64,000 bases of DNA from Cepaea nemoralis (Eukaryota; Mollusca; Gastropoda; Stylommatophora; Helicidae): NCBI GenBank assembly GCA_014155875.1, contig JACEFZ010014488.1:62001-126000 (forward strand), read 5' to 3'. The position numbers were made by a program, and so were the translations under genes. This document shows positions 33,960-46,089 of this stretch, piece by piece. Under the pieces are notes generated by a model. It ran no database searches. It was not told the DNA's origin and worked only from the letters and a program-made list of their open reading frames with translations. Every line of letters begins with the position of its first letter. Position 1 is the first letter of the stretch.

Positions 33960-35125
33960 CTATAAATAAATGATTCACTGGAATCGGTCTATAAATAAAT
34001 GATCCACTGGAATCTGTCTATAAATAAATGATCCACTGGAATCTGTGTATAAATAAATGATTCACTGGAATCTGTGTATAAATAAATGATCCACTGGAAT
34101 CTGTGTATAAATAAATGATCCACTGGAATCTGTGTATAAATAAATGATCCACTGGAATCTGTGTATAAATAAATGATCCACTGGAATCTGTGTATAAATA
34201 AATGATTCACTGGAATCTGTGTATAAATATATGATTCACTGGAATCTGTGTATAAATAAATGATTCACTGGAATCTGTGTATAAATAAATGATCCACTGG
34301 AATCTGTGTATAAATAAATGATTCACTGGAATCTGTGTATAAATAAATGATTCACTGGAATCTGTGTATAAATATATGATTCACTGGAATCTGTGTATAA
34401 ATAAATGATTCACTGGAATCTGTGTATAAATAAATGATTCACTGGAATCTGTGTATAAATGATTCACTGGAATCTGTGTATAAATAAATGATCCACTGGA
34501 ATCTGTGTATAAATAAATGATCCACTGGAATCTGTGTATAAATAAATGATTCTGATTCACTGGAATCTGTGTATAAATAAATGATCCACTGGAATCTGTG
34601 TATAAATAAATGATTCACTGGAATCTGTGTATAAATAAATGATTCACTGGAATCTGTGTATAAATATATGATTCACTGGAATCTGTGTATAAATAAATGA
34701 TTCACTGGAATCTGTGTATAAATAAATGATTCACTGGAATCTGTGTATAAATAAATGATTCACTGGAATCTGTGTATAAATAAATGATCCACTGGAATCT
34801 GTGTATAAATAAATGATCCACTGGAATCTGTGTATAAATAAATGATTCACTGGAATCTGTGTATAAATATATGATTCACTGGAATCTGTGTATAAATAAA
34901 TGATTCACTGGAATCTGTGTATAAATAAATGATCCACTGGAATCTGTGTATAAATAAATGATTCACTGGAATCTGTGTATAAATAAATGATTCACTGGAA
35001 TCTGTATAAATATATGATTCACTGGAATCTGTGTATAAATAAATGATTCACTGGAATCTGTGTATAAATATATGATTCACTGGAATCTGTGTATAAATAT
35101 ATGATTCACTGGAATCTGTGTATAA
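33960..35125. repeat. 29-bp minisatellite with repeated AATAAA, ~40 copies
   Basis: Unit TGATTCACTGGAATCTGTGT plus ATAAATAAA. Most units contain AATAAA, and a minority read ATAAATATA. It begins ~280 bp past the INO80B poly(A) signal. 35130-36110 contains no supported gene. Confidence 0.95.
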
Positions 35126-36124
35126 GTTCACAAGCATTAATTGGTGCTGGTGGAAGTAGAAGAAAGAAGTAGACATTGTGACTGTGGAGTCGGCCATGTG
35201 TCAACACATACACTTGTTCCGCAATGGGGCACGGTGCTTATTTGGAGGTAACAGGTTCAAAAGTGTCATCAAGCGATGCTACAGGCATTCCGGGATAAAC
35301 TTCTCTCGCACCACACAAAAAGACTTGTCAGTCGTACAAGAGGAATTGATTACACATTTTATTGCCACTGGCTCTTACAATACATAACTGCACAAAACTG
35401 TCTCTAATGAATACACAGAACTTCCTATCTCTAGTCGTCCCTAGCCCTACTGCTAAATCTATCTATTCACTTAAAGAAGGACGCATCGACTCTAAGCGAT
35501 GTGTCCGCTACGAAGTCCGTCCCCTGTCTGACAATCCTCCGTGTCCTGATTACACAGCACGCGGAGGGTCTTCATGCGCACTTCGGCTTTTGCGTGCTAC
35601 ATCATTCCACACGCTTAGAGTAGTAAGCCTACTCTTGAGTTCTATTCCAAGTTCTTGGTGTCTATCACGTTGAGGTGATTACACCGTGACCAGAGTGCTT
35701 ACCCTCTGGTACACTTACGTGTCTCATGAGGGAACTGTTGACAGTTCCCCTTCCTATCTACTCCCTACACCTACCCTGCCCTCTTGTTGGGGCACTGGGT
35801 TACCTCTAATCTACTTGAGGTAGACCACTCACTCAGGGTGGTCTTCCCTCCTATATATTCTAGTCTTTGACAGAAAGGAAGTATGGTAACTGAAGCTTTC
35901 AATTGTGATGTCTTGTGTGTCCTCTATTCTCCATTTCTTTCTTCTACTTCTATGAGAGTTAATCAATACTGTACATTTATTTATGCATGTCTTAGTGGCC
36001 TCCAACAGTTCCCTCCTTAAGGACGTTTAGACACAGACTCTGACAAAGCCAGCTTTGGTATAACCTATAAATATATTCATCTCAATAGTTTCAAATGTAA
36101 TGGTGAATTGTATGAAGGAAATTT

Positions 36125-36520
36125 TTGTTACTTTCACATGTCTGTTGGTGTAGAGTCAAGAACCAAGATCACAGAACATTCCCATACATCCATCTTCATC
36201 TGCAACAGCCAGTGAAGAGTCCCAATACTAATGGTGCCAGTAGCCGTCTAATTATGTGTCCGTCTGGCCTTTCCTCTGAGTTTTGGGTGTCAGACAGATT
36301 ATCTGGTCACTCCCTGCAGCACCATTTTCTCCAAGCCATGATGATCTACTCGCTCTTCTGCACTAGACACACGACCACAAAGGACCTCGACCACGTCTGC
36401 TTTATCACGCACCAATACCCCACCAAGTGGTACAGACCCAGCTATTCCATCCGTCTGCTTGTTTCCCACCATCAGCATGTCCTGGGGGAGAATCCAACAG
36501 ATGCCCTCTATTTGTGATTG
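36125..36520 (-). mobile_element. Antisense LINE RNase H relic
   Basis: On the - strand, FSPGHADGGKQAD, DHHGLEKM and QGVTR match the RNase H tail of the LINE at 1-504. Stops are present in the aligned frame. Confidence 0.65.
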
Positions 36521-36654
36521 TTTAAGGGCAGCCTAAACTCTGCCCGAAGCATGCCTGTCTTCACTTTTATCATCATACTTTTGAGTCCATCACAATCTTA
36601 ACACACATGTGCTGTTTTGAGGTTTGGTCTGATTGATGTCTCATTAAAGGTAAA

Positions 36655-36810
36655 TCTTTTACATCTGTACTTACTGTCCTAGAGAGGTGCTGCAGTGTCA
36701 AGGCTACACAAATATCTATAGAACTTTGCTGGCCTCGACAGTACTGTCCTGGAGAGGTGCTGCAGTGTCAAGGCTACACAAACATCTATAGAACCATGCT
36801 GGCCTACAAT
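36655..36810. repeat. ~70-bp direct duplication
   Basis: Two copies of GAGAGGTGCTGCAGTGTCAA, GGCTACACAAA, CATCTATAGAAC. 36815-37850 holds unique AT-rich DNA with a short ATC run (36945) and CA-rich patches, and no gene. Confidence 0.85.
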
Positions 36811-37854
36811 TCCCAGTCTAATGCGCCCTGTTCAAGACAGAACAATGACGATCTTCTCATCTTGCCATGAAAGTTGATGATAGTTTTATCACGTTTTAAC
36901 TGGATGTTACAGTTCTCATCCTGTCAGCATATTCATTATTATCATCATCATCATCATCATCAGCCTGGACATGGGCGATTATGTGCCTCCATATATATTA
37001 CACTAGCATGTTATGTGACTCCCACACATCAAGGCTTAATACCTCAACCATAATCACATACGACCTGCTACACACGCACACACACACAATCATACAAAAG
37101 TGGCATATTTTTCAAACTGAAATGAAGCATTCACACAATCCATTAACAAATGATATCACTACTTTCCACCTGAAACGTTTACAAAATAACTATGCCAAGA
37201 CAATCAGCAATCCACATTTAGCATCTGTAAATTAAAAACGACAATCGAATGCAAATCGAGTTTATTGCTGACAAAATGTTAGTGCAATGATAATTTGACG
37301 AGAATTAAAATCCCAGGACCATGCACGCCAGATACAAACAAATTTGCGAACATAATTACAGATGAAAGGAATGCCTATATGACAACATTCTGAAGTTCTA
37401 GACTGTGTGGCGGACATTCGTACAAAGTGGCACAGAAACATTCAGGTCAATATGGTGGATCAATGTTCAATCTAGAGTATGCATAATGGTCCTTCATTGT
37501 TAGTTGCCAGGTAATTGTTGCATACCTGGCTTGGTACTAGCATACATGTAACATATACATAAATATGACCACGTACGAACACACATACAGCATGCACATG
37601 TATATAAATATTACACACAGCGTGTGTTATATATTTACAAAAACATTACATAACGCACAGCACTCACCTGAGTAAGTGTCCATTCACACACAGACAAATT
37701 ACATATACATTCACATTTTCATGTCATTCACATTAACACAAGTGTTTATACATTCACACACAGACCAATTACATATCAATTAAAAAAACATGACATAACA
37801 TACAGAGTTGAACTGAGTCAAGAAATGACATAGTACTCGGGACACTCCCATTTA

Positions 37855-38062
37855 TGCTCTGTGCTCACCTTCAACAGTCAGTGAAGAGTCCCAAAACAGG
37901 GCCAGCTGCAGTCTGTTTGTGTGTCTGTCTGGCCGTTCCAGTCCTGAGTGTCGGTCAGATCCTCTGGTCACTCTCTGCTGCTCCATTCTCTCCAGGCCAT
38001 AATGATCTGTCTGTTCATCTATGCTGTGCACTTGATCCCAAAGGGCTCTGACCGCATGTGCC
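37855..38062 (-). mobile_element. Antisense LINE RNase H relic
   Basis: On the - strand DHYGLERMEQQRVTRGSDRH is homologous to DHHGLARM...GVTRGSGRR of the LINE at 22104-23379. It abuts the 31-bp array. Confidence 0.65.
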
Positions 38063-39370
38063 TTATGGACGGGTACTTCTGTGTATCACATGTGTACAGA
38101 TGGCCACTTCTGTCTATCACATGTGTACAGATGGGCACTTCTATGTATCACATGTGTACAGATGGGCACTTCTATGTATCACATGTGTACAGATGGGCAC
38201 TTCTGTGTATCACGTGTACAGACGGGTATTTCTGTGTATCACATGTACAGATGGGCACTTATGTGTATCACGTGTACAGATGGGCACTTATGTGTATCAC
38301 GTGTACAGATGGGTACTTATGTGTATCACATGTGTACAGATGGCCACTTCTGTGTATCACATGTGTACAGATGGGCACTTCTATGTATCACATGTGTACA
38401 GATGGGCACTTCTGTGTATCACGTGTACAGACGGGTATTTCTGTGTATCACATGTGTACAGATGGGCATTTCTGTGTATCACATGTGTACAGATGGGCAT
38501 TTCTGTGTATCACATGTGTACAGATGGGCATTTCTTTGTATCACATGTGTACAGATGGGCATTTCTGTGTATCACATGTGTACAGATGGGTACTTCTGTG
38601 TATCACATGTGTACAGATGGGTACTTCTGTGTATCACATGTGTACAGATGGGCACTTCTATGTATCACATGTACAGATGGGCACTTCTGTGTATCACGTG
38701 TACAGACGGGTATTTCTGTGTATCACATGTACAGATGGGCACTTATGTGTATCACGTGTACAGATGGGCACTTATGTGTATCACGTGTACAGATGGGTAC
38801 TTATGTGTATCACATGTGTACAGATGGCCACTTCTGTGTATCACATGTGTACAGATGGGTACTTATGTGTATCACATGTGTACAGATGGGCACTTCTGTC
38901 TATCACATGTGTACAGATGGGCACTTCTATGTATCACATGTGTACAGATGGGCACTTCTGTGTATCACGTGTACAGACGGGTATTTCTGTGTATCACATG
39001 TGTACAGATGGGCATTTCTGTGTATCACATGTGTACAGATGGGCATTTCTGTGTATCACATGTGTACAGATGGGCATTTCTGTGTATCACATGTGTACAG
39101 ATGGGCATTTCTGTGTATCACATGTGTACAGATGGGCATTTCTGTGTATCACATGTGTACAGATGGGTACTTCTGTGTATCACATGTGTACAGATGGGCA
39201 CTTCTGCGTATCATGTGTGTATCAGTTGGGTACTTCCATGTATCACATGTGTATCAGTTGGGTACTTCTGCATATCACTTATGTATCAGATGGGTACTTC
39301 TGAGTATAAGATGTGTACAGATGGGTACTTCTGTGTACCACATGTGTACAGATGGGTACTTCTATGTATT
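38063..39370. repeat. 31-bp minisatellite, ~42 copies, with higher-order repeat
   Basis: Unit ACAGATGGGCACTTCTGTGT, ATCACATGTGT, with 28-bp variants. Blocks at ~38190-38365 and ~38675-38850 are the same for ~175 bp, giving a higher-order period near 0.5 kb. All three + frames stay open for 430-450 codons because the unit lacks stops. Judged non-coding. Confidence 0.95.
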
Positions 39371-39754
39371 AAATGAATAAGAACTGGTACTTCTACTTCT
39401 CGTATGTATATGCCATTAGTAAAGATTGGTACTTTTGTGATCATGGCTGGTATTTTGTGATCACATTAGTCAAGACTGGTATTTCTGTGATCACATTAGT
39501 CAAGATTGGTACAAAATGTACGAGAACTAGAGAAACTGCAATCAGCATACATATTTTAAACTGTCAACAGTCATTGCAGAACATGTGAATTTCAGAGCAA
39601 ACAAAACTCTCACACATACATGTCGAGAAAAACTGGAAAACACCAGCAAGATGATCCTACCTCTCAAACACATGCTTGAAATATGCACAGTAGAACTGAT
39701 ATACTCACAAACTAACAATATCCACACATTTTCCATTTATGTCACCATATTCGT

Positions 39755-39985
39755 TCATCAATCAATCAAGTGCCCTGCCAGCTGGCATAGGCATTCATGG
39801 CTCTCCACAGATCTCGGTCTTTGGTGTTCTGGATCAACTCTGTTGATGATATTCCTCCATGTCACCATCTCAATCCATCCAGCATAATTTCTTTTGGTCT
39901 GCCTCTGCCTCTCTTCCCTCTGATTTTTCCAGCTGTCACAATGTTCTCCAATGCCTCTCTTCTCATCTCACGACCAAAGAAAGCT
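39755..39985 (-). mobile_element. LINE 3'-end fragment, antisense
   Basis: On the - strand: RGRGRPKEIMLDGLRW, then DRDLWRAMNAYASWQGT and a stop, followed by a TGAT-type tail (ATCAATCA on the + strand, 39759). It is the C-terminus of an endonuclease/RT LINE protein. Confidence 0.7.
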
Positions 39986-40292
39986 GTTTGCATTCGTTCA
40001 TACATGATTTTATTTTGTCATATTAATAAAAAATAACTACACTTAACATCTTTCAATCTGGCAATATTGGGCATTTCATGATGCCTGCTGGTTTGAAAGA
40101 GATATAGACAGAGACAACAAGACAAACATATTTCTGTTTAATGATAAATTAGACACCACAAAAATATTTGAAGTGAACATGAATATTTGACAATAATTTG
40201 GGGGAATAAAATATTTCAAAGACATGAAACCAAAACCTGACATAAATGAGGAAAACATAGGACAATAACCAAATGACAAGAAGCAGTCAGTG

Positions 40293-40357
40293 TCAGCGTG
40301 GACTAGTCAATCCGGTATCATCAGCTTGTCTACCATCTAGTGATGCACGTTCATCGC
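40293..40357 (-). CDS. Terminal exon of an unidentified - strand gene
   Basis: On the - strand a good acceptor (TTTCTTGTCTTTCTTTAAACAG|) is followed by DERASLDGRQADDTGLTSPR and TGA. The incoming phase (two bases needed to finish a codon) fits the donor of the exon at 50873-50917. A TTTATT on the + strand near 40008 could be its poly(A) signal. The protein was not recognised. Confidence 0.45.
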
Positions 40358-40655
40358 CTGTTTAAAGAAAGACAAGAAAAATATCGCTGATGTTGGTTTC
40401 AGTAATGACAAACGGCAATAAGATACAACAAAAATATAGCAGTAGCTTATATCTATTTATTATTTGAAGAGAAAGATTGGGCTAGAAATTGATCAAGTAT
40501 GTGACATATAAGCAACATGAAAATATCAAAATCCCACCCCACTCCCCGACCATCTTTAGCATGGAGAACAGCCAACAATCACAAGGAGCCCTGTTGAGAG
40601 AGTAGGGCATCTCATAAATCTGAGGAATATTTTGATTGGCTCAGAATCATTGCCT

Positions 40656-40805
40656 GTCCTAAGAAACCCCCGGGAAGGTTACCCCGGTCAACAAATGCCC
40701 GCAGAAGTCGGATGTGTCGGCCTAACGGCGCAAGAACGCAGCTCTGCTGTAAACAGGCACAACGCAATCACATCCACAAAAAAAACTCCAGATGAACGAA
40801 GAAGA
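40656..40805 (+). mobile_element. SINE-like element, family D (full length)
   Basis: A 13-bp duplication, AGAATCATTGCCT (40643-40655 and 40806-40818), defines the full element. It starts GTCCTAAGAAACCCCCGGGA and ends in GAA repeats. It helps to show that the copies at 4671 and 23221 are 5'-truncated. Confidence 0.88.
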
Positions 40806-40819
40806 AGAATCATTGCCTT

Positions 40820-41390
40820 GGTGATATTGAGCAACACAAATGAATGGGGAAATGGAAATTTGGCAGCTTCATCATGACAATATACCCACCCATTCTTTGC
40901 ATCTGATTAAGACTTTATATACAATACTTTTGTGGTTCGTCAAGCTACCTGCTCTCCCAACATGGCTCCTTGTGGTTTTTAACTATTCCCTAAGATGAAA
41001 ATGCTGCTGAAAGTTGCACAATTTGAGTTATATGAAGGCATTATGTGGTTTGCTTCAGCCACACTGTATTCCATCCCCACACAGACCTTGCTGAAGTGCT
41101 TCCAACAATGTAAGATGACTGGCTGAAGTGTGTACAGCCACAAGGAGAGAAATGGGAGAAGTGTGTACAGCCACAAGGAGAGAAATGGGAGAAGTGTGTA
41201 CAGCCACAAGGAGAGAAATGGGAGAAGTGTGTACAGCCACAAGGAGAGAATTGGGAGAAGTGTGTACAGCCACAAGGAGAGAACTGGGAGAAGTGTGTAC
41301 AGCCACAAGGAGAGTACTGGGAGAAGTGTGTACAGCCACAAGGAGAGAACTGCAAAGGGCATTAGGGTTTCAGACTTCCATGTGAGTAAC
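40820..41390 (+). pseudogene. Mariner transposase C-terminal pseudogene with internal 33-bp expansion
   Basis: WQLHHDNIPTHSLHLIKT (second catalytic Asp region), MAPCGF, then LFPKMKMLLK and LLKCFQQC are the C-terminal half of a mariner transposase, broken by frameshifts and stops. The end of the protein, KCVQPQGE, has become a 33-bp in-frame repeat (GKCVQPQGE-type, ~7 units, 41127-41350). Confidence 0.75.
41127..41350. repeat. 33-bp tandem repeat made from transposase codons, ~7 copies
   Basis: Unit TGTGTACAGCCACAAGGAGA, GAAATGGGAGAAG, encoding CVQPQGEKWEK in the transposase frame. Confidence 0.93.
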
Positions 41391-41704
41391 TATTTTTAAC
41401 CAGAAAAATGGCCGACATGTTGTGAAAAGACCTCACATTTCCCCACTTATGTCATGATCTCTGTGTTAGACTCTAGCTATTAATTCTGTTTTTAATCAAT
41501 GTATTCCCTGAGTGAATTTACACAAAGTTGCTGTAACAAAAATATTGCATGATTTATTGCCTGGCATATTTAACTGGATCACGTCCGGTGCATACTGCAG
41601 AGTTGTGTAACATATGAAGTGGATAAATGAATAATACTTCAACTGAAGTCACTGACTATTTCAGCCGAAGTATTTCATGATGTCGTCTGATATGTCAGTG
41701 TATC

Positions 41705-42375
41705 TTGTGTCATCAGCATATTATCCCACTGCCCACCATTATATTAACTCGTTATATCACCTCACCTCATATTATGCCACTCCGCAAACGCCTGCTTTTC
41801 AATAAGGCCAAACTAATTCACAAAATCCTGCATCGGAATGACCAAAATGACCTTTGGCCATTGTTTAAATATAATGCAAGACACAGTAAACGACTAAATA
41901 TATTACACATTCCAAAGCCTAGGATTGACTTATACAAAACAAGCTTAACGTACTCCGCAGCTCAGCTGTGGAACAATCTTCCACAAGAAATCAAAGACAT
42001 CACCAATCCCTATACATATAATCGCAAATTATTTGAACACTATCTCAGTACGGATTACCTTCCCCCTTAATAATAGAAGTAATAATAATAATAAAACCCT
42101 AGTATGACAGCCAGTCCCCTTTTGGTAGGCCAGTATATCCCACATAGCTAATAACAAGTGCCACACCAGTTATTACTATTACTGAGTGTGTAATATTGAT
42201 TTTTAATTTTCCCCATGCCTTTATAATACATATCTTTTATATTGTTTCTGTTTACAGTTAGACTTGAATGATGTGTGAATGATATATGTATGAAAGAGAG
42301 TGATAGAAGGGCAGAATGTTAGACAGGCCTGCATGCCTTATTCTTAACCCTTTGAAAATAAAGTTTTTTTTGTCT
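41705..42375 (+). mobile_element. LINE fragment: RT C-terminal domain and 3' UTR
   Basis: MPLRKRLLFNKAKLIHKILH, then YKTSLTYSAAQLWNNLPQEI, is the region after the RT core in CR1/jockey-like LINEs (the LWNxLP motif). The frame is open for ~120 codons to TAA at ~42069. A non-coding tail with AATAAAG near 42357 follows. The family is clear, but the exact clade is not. Confidence 0.75.
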
Positions 42376-42639
42376 GTTTGTTTTCTCATTTCATGTCACC
42401 TATTCAAAGATACATGAAACACAACATAAGATAGACTAACTAAACAGCTGACCAGAAGGGAAGCATCACGGCACAATGACACTACAGCGAAGCAGACAGT
42501 AAAATACGAAAACTGCCACACTACCAGCAAACCGTGCCTAGGTTCATATTTCAGTGAAAGCAATATGATACCATATCCGTACAAAGACATGCATGCATAG
42601 CAGAATCTGCTACTGACAAATATTGTCATTCCTCTTCTA

Positions 42640-43095
42640 ACCTGCAGTGTAAAGACAATTGTCTGTTTAGGCTCTCCTCTTCCACCCTGCGGTGTAGAGG
42701 CTTTTATCTTTCCTTTTCTACCCAGGGCTGTAGAAGCTGTTGTCTTTCTTCTTCTACCCTGGGGTGTAGAGGCTTTTGTTTTGCCTTTCCTCTTCTACCC
42801 TGGGATATAGAAGTTTTTCTGCTGCTTCTTTTATTCATTTGAAATATGTCTATATCTGCAATGTTGTCTCTTGTACAAACTTCACTTCTTATTTTAGTTC
42901 ACCCATTGGTATATATAGTTTATCTTCCACTGTTGTTTCTCTAGGCCAATATATTTGCCTAGATATGTCGTATTTTGGGCTGACGTGGAGTATGTGCTCT
43001 GCTGGTAGATGCTTGTGTTTTGTCTTTCCTCTTCTACCCTGGGTGTAGATGTACTCTATGGTTATATTTAGCCTTTCCTCTTCTACCTCGGGCTA
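42640..43095 (-). repeat. Degenerate repeat of the GGTAGAAGAGGA family, inverted
   Basis: On the + strand, CCTCTTCTACCCTGGG-type units recur at uneven spacing (~50-90 bp). This is the reverse complement of the motif in 45215-45555 and 56590-59630. Confidence 0.7.
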
Positions 43096-43351
43096 ATGGT
43101 GGAGTAACTTCCTGAATTTTTTCCTCGCACAACTGAAGGAAAGAGTTCAGTCCTCATTCCATGACATGTTGGATGTGATCTGTCGGTAGTGTACCCCCTT
43201 ATCCTCTCCTATGAGTGTCAATCATGTCCCACATCACACTGACTAGGTTCATCAGACATTTCATGTAGGCAAGAGTTGCAACACAAACACATTACCATTG
43301 AGGAACACATCTTCTGAAACCTTCAACTTCTCTCTGGACACAAAGGCAGGT

Positions 43352-43893
43352 GGTTTAAAGGCAATACGTCCGACATTACACCGGATGTTATCCTATATGG
43401 CTTGGTCTCTTTCTGCAGAGCAAAAGTGTCACATACTCCATGTTAGAGAGATTGCTTTGTCTCTTTCTGCAGAGCAAAAGTGTCACATACTCCATGTTAG
43501 AGAGATTGCTTTGTCTCTTTCTGCAGAGCAAAAGTGTCACATACTCCATGTTAGAGAGATTGCTTTGTCTCTTTCTGCAGAGCAAAAGTGTCACATACTC
43601 CATGTTAGAGAGATTGCTTTGTCTCTTTCTGCAGAGCAAAAGTGTCACATACTCCATGTTAGAGAGATTGCTTTGTCTCTTTCTGCAGAGCTAAAGTGTC
43701 ACACAGAATCCATATTAGAGAGATGGCTTGGTCTCTTTCTGCAGAGCTAAAGTGTCACACAGAATCCATATTAGAGAGATGACGCAAAGGATCTCTGGAA
43801 AAAAAATCCGCCTGTGAACTGAATGACTGCTTCTGGGAACAAACCCAGGACCACTGCAGCATGGGACAGATGACTCGACCACCTCACCATGGA
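43352..43893 (-). mobile_element. SINE, family B, with internal tandem expansion
   Basis: The - strand head (CCATGGTGAGGTGGTCGAGT, GGGTTTGTTCCC) and 3' end (CATATAGGATAAC) match family B. Between them a 54-bp segment (GCTTTGTCTCTTTCTGCAGA, GCAAAAGTGTCACATACTCC, ATGTTAGAGAGATT) is repeated ~7 times. Confidence 0.75.
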
Positions 43894-43894
43894 A

Positions 43895-45195
43895 ACCCTG
43901 TATGTGTCACAGTGCTGCACTTTAGTGTTCTCTCTGGATGTGTCACAATGCTGCACTTTAGTGTTCTCCCTGACTGTGTCACAGTGCTGCACTTTAGTGT
44001 TCTCCCTGGCTGTGTGTCACAGTGATGTACTTTAGTGTTCTCTCTGGATGTGTGTCATAGTGCTGTACTTTAGTGTTCTCCCTGGCTGTGTGTCACAGTG
44101 CTGCACTTTAGTGTTCTCCCTGGATGTGTGTCACAGTGCTGTACTTTAGTGTTCTCCCTGGATGTGTGTCACAGTTCACAGTGCTGCACTTTAGTGTTCT
44201 CCCTGGATGTGTCACAATGCTGTACTTTAGTAGTGTTCTCCCTGGCTGTGTGTCACAGTGCTGCACTTTAGTGTTCTCCCTGGATGTGTCACAGTGCTGC
44301 ACTTTAGTGTTCTCCCTGGATGTGTGTCACAGTGCTGAACTTTAGTGTTCTCCCTGGATGTGTCACAGTGCTGCACTTTAGTGTTCTCCCTGGATGTGTG
44401 TCACAGTGCTGCACTTTAGTGTTCTCCATGGCTGTGTGTCACAGTTCACAGTGCTGCACTTTAGTGTTCTCCCTGGCTGTGTGTCACAGTTCGCAGTGCT
44501 GTACTTTAGTGTTCTCCCTGGATGTGTCACAGTGCTGCACTTTAGTGTTCTCCCTGGATGTGTCACAGTGCTGCACTTTAGTGTTCTCCCTGGATGTGTG
44601 TCACAGTGCAGCACTTTAGTGTTCTCCCTGGATGTGTCACAGTGCTGCACTTTAGTGTTCTCCCTGGATGTGTGTCACAGTGCTGTACTTTAGTGTTCTC
44701 CCTGGCTGTGTGTCACAGTGCTGCACTTTAGTGTTCTCCCTGGCTGTGTGTCACAGTGCTGCACTAGTGTTCTCCCTGGCTGTGTGTCACAGTTCACAGT
44801 GCTGCACTTTAGTGTTCTCCCTGGATGTGTCTCAGTGCTGTACTTTAGTGTTCTCCCTGGCTGTGTGTCACAGTGCTGTACTTTAGTGTTCTCCATGGAT
44901 GTGTCACAGTTCTATACTTTAGTGTTCTCCCTGGATGTGTGTCACAGTGCTGTACTTTAGTGTTCTCCCTGTATGTGTCACAGTGCTGTACTTTTGTGTT
45001 CTCCATGGATGTGTCACAGTGCTGCACTTTATTGTTCTCCCTGGCTGTGTGTCACAGTGCTGTACTTTAGTGTTCTCCCTGGATGTGTCACAGTGCTGTA
45101 CTTTAGTGTTCTCCCTGGCTGTGTGTCACAGTGTTGAACTTTAGTGTTCTCCCTGGATGCGTGTCACAGTGCTGCACTTTAGTGTTCTTCCTTGA
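43895..45195. repeat. 36/38-bp minisatellite, ~35 copies
   Basis: Unit TGTGTCACAGTGCTGCACTT, TAGTGTTCTCCCTGGA, with an optional TG and an occasional CACAGTT insertion. It starts at the edge of the SINE head. Confidence 0.95.
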
Positions 45196-45214
45196 CATGT
45201 CACGGTGCTGGACA

Positions 45215-45555
45215 GGGGGTAGAAGAGGAAAGACTAAACAAGATTAAGATAATCTTACATTCCTGGATAGAAGAAGACAGACTAAACAAGACTGTAAGAT
45301 AACTTTATATTCCTGGATAGACGAGGCCCGACTAAACAAGACTGTAAGATAAAAAACTATAGAGGAAGAAAGACAATGCAGGCCATAAAATACCTTTACA
45401 CCCAGAATAGAAGAGGAGAGCTTGAGTTGGGAGAGGAAAGACTAACATAGATTGCATGTACATCTACAGCCCACGGTTGAAAGGGAAAGTCTAAAGTAAA
45501 TGACCGGGTATGCCTGCAGCTAGGGGTAGAAGAGGAAAGATCCAAACCTGAGGGA
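45215..45555 (+). repeat. Degenerate repeat of the GGTAGAAGAGGA family, direct
   Basis: GGTAGAAGAGGAAAGACTAA and relatives recur at ~50-70 bp. The same motif lies in opposite orientation at 42640-43095. 45560-45940 holds nothing I can support. Confidence 0.7.
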
Positions 45556-45944
45556 GAATGTGTCGACCTGGCAGAGAAACAACTGGCTTTCTAGGCTAGA
45601 CAAGTGTAGTAGAATTTTATGTAACCACTCTTGAAGCACCCTCAACTATCCACAGACAACCCTCTTTGCCTTGTATCACAGACTACCACAGACTATTGTG
45701 AAAATACAATCCTGATAAACACAGCAAACAACGTAACAAATGGCTGGCAACAACATGGGCAGCACTATGAGAAAACAACTCTTGCAGAAGCTGAGTCCAG
45801 ACAAGGGCAACTATATGTTTATGGACATATGTTTGGTCAGGCGATGGACAGAACATATTTGGTCAGGCAATGATTACAACTTGTTGGATACTAACACAAT
45901 TTTGCTATTTTTGTTACAGGTGATTCTAGCTTTTGTTTTTATGT

Positions 45945-46055
45945 TTGAAGTTTATACAGCTTTATACAGATGAAGTTTACAAAGCTTTATATGGATGAAG
46001 CTTTATATAGATGAAGTTTATAATGCTTTATATAGATGAAGTTTATAATGCTTTA
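45945..46055. repeat. ~30-bp degenerate repeat, ~4 copies
   Basis: GATGAAGTTTATAATGCTTT and variants. Confidence 0.7.
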
Positions 46056-46089
46056 CAGTCTGGGAATTACTGAACTGCAAATATAAATT

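Noticed and set aside
38058..39380. Three overlapping 430-450-codon frames as a secreted Cys-rich repeat family
   Set aside because: All three frames are rotations of one 31-bp unit. No gene would be open in all frames.
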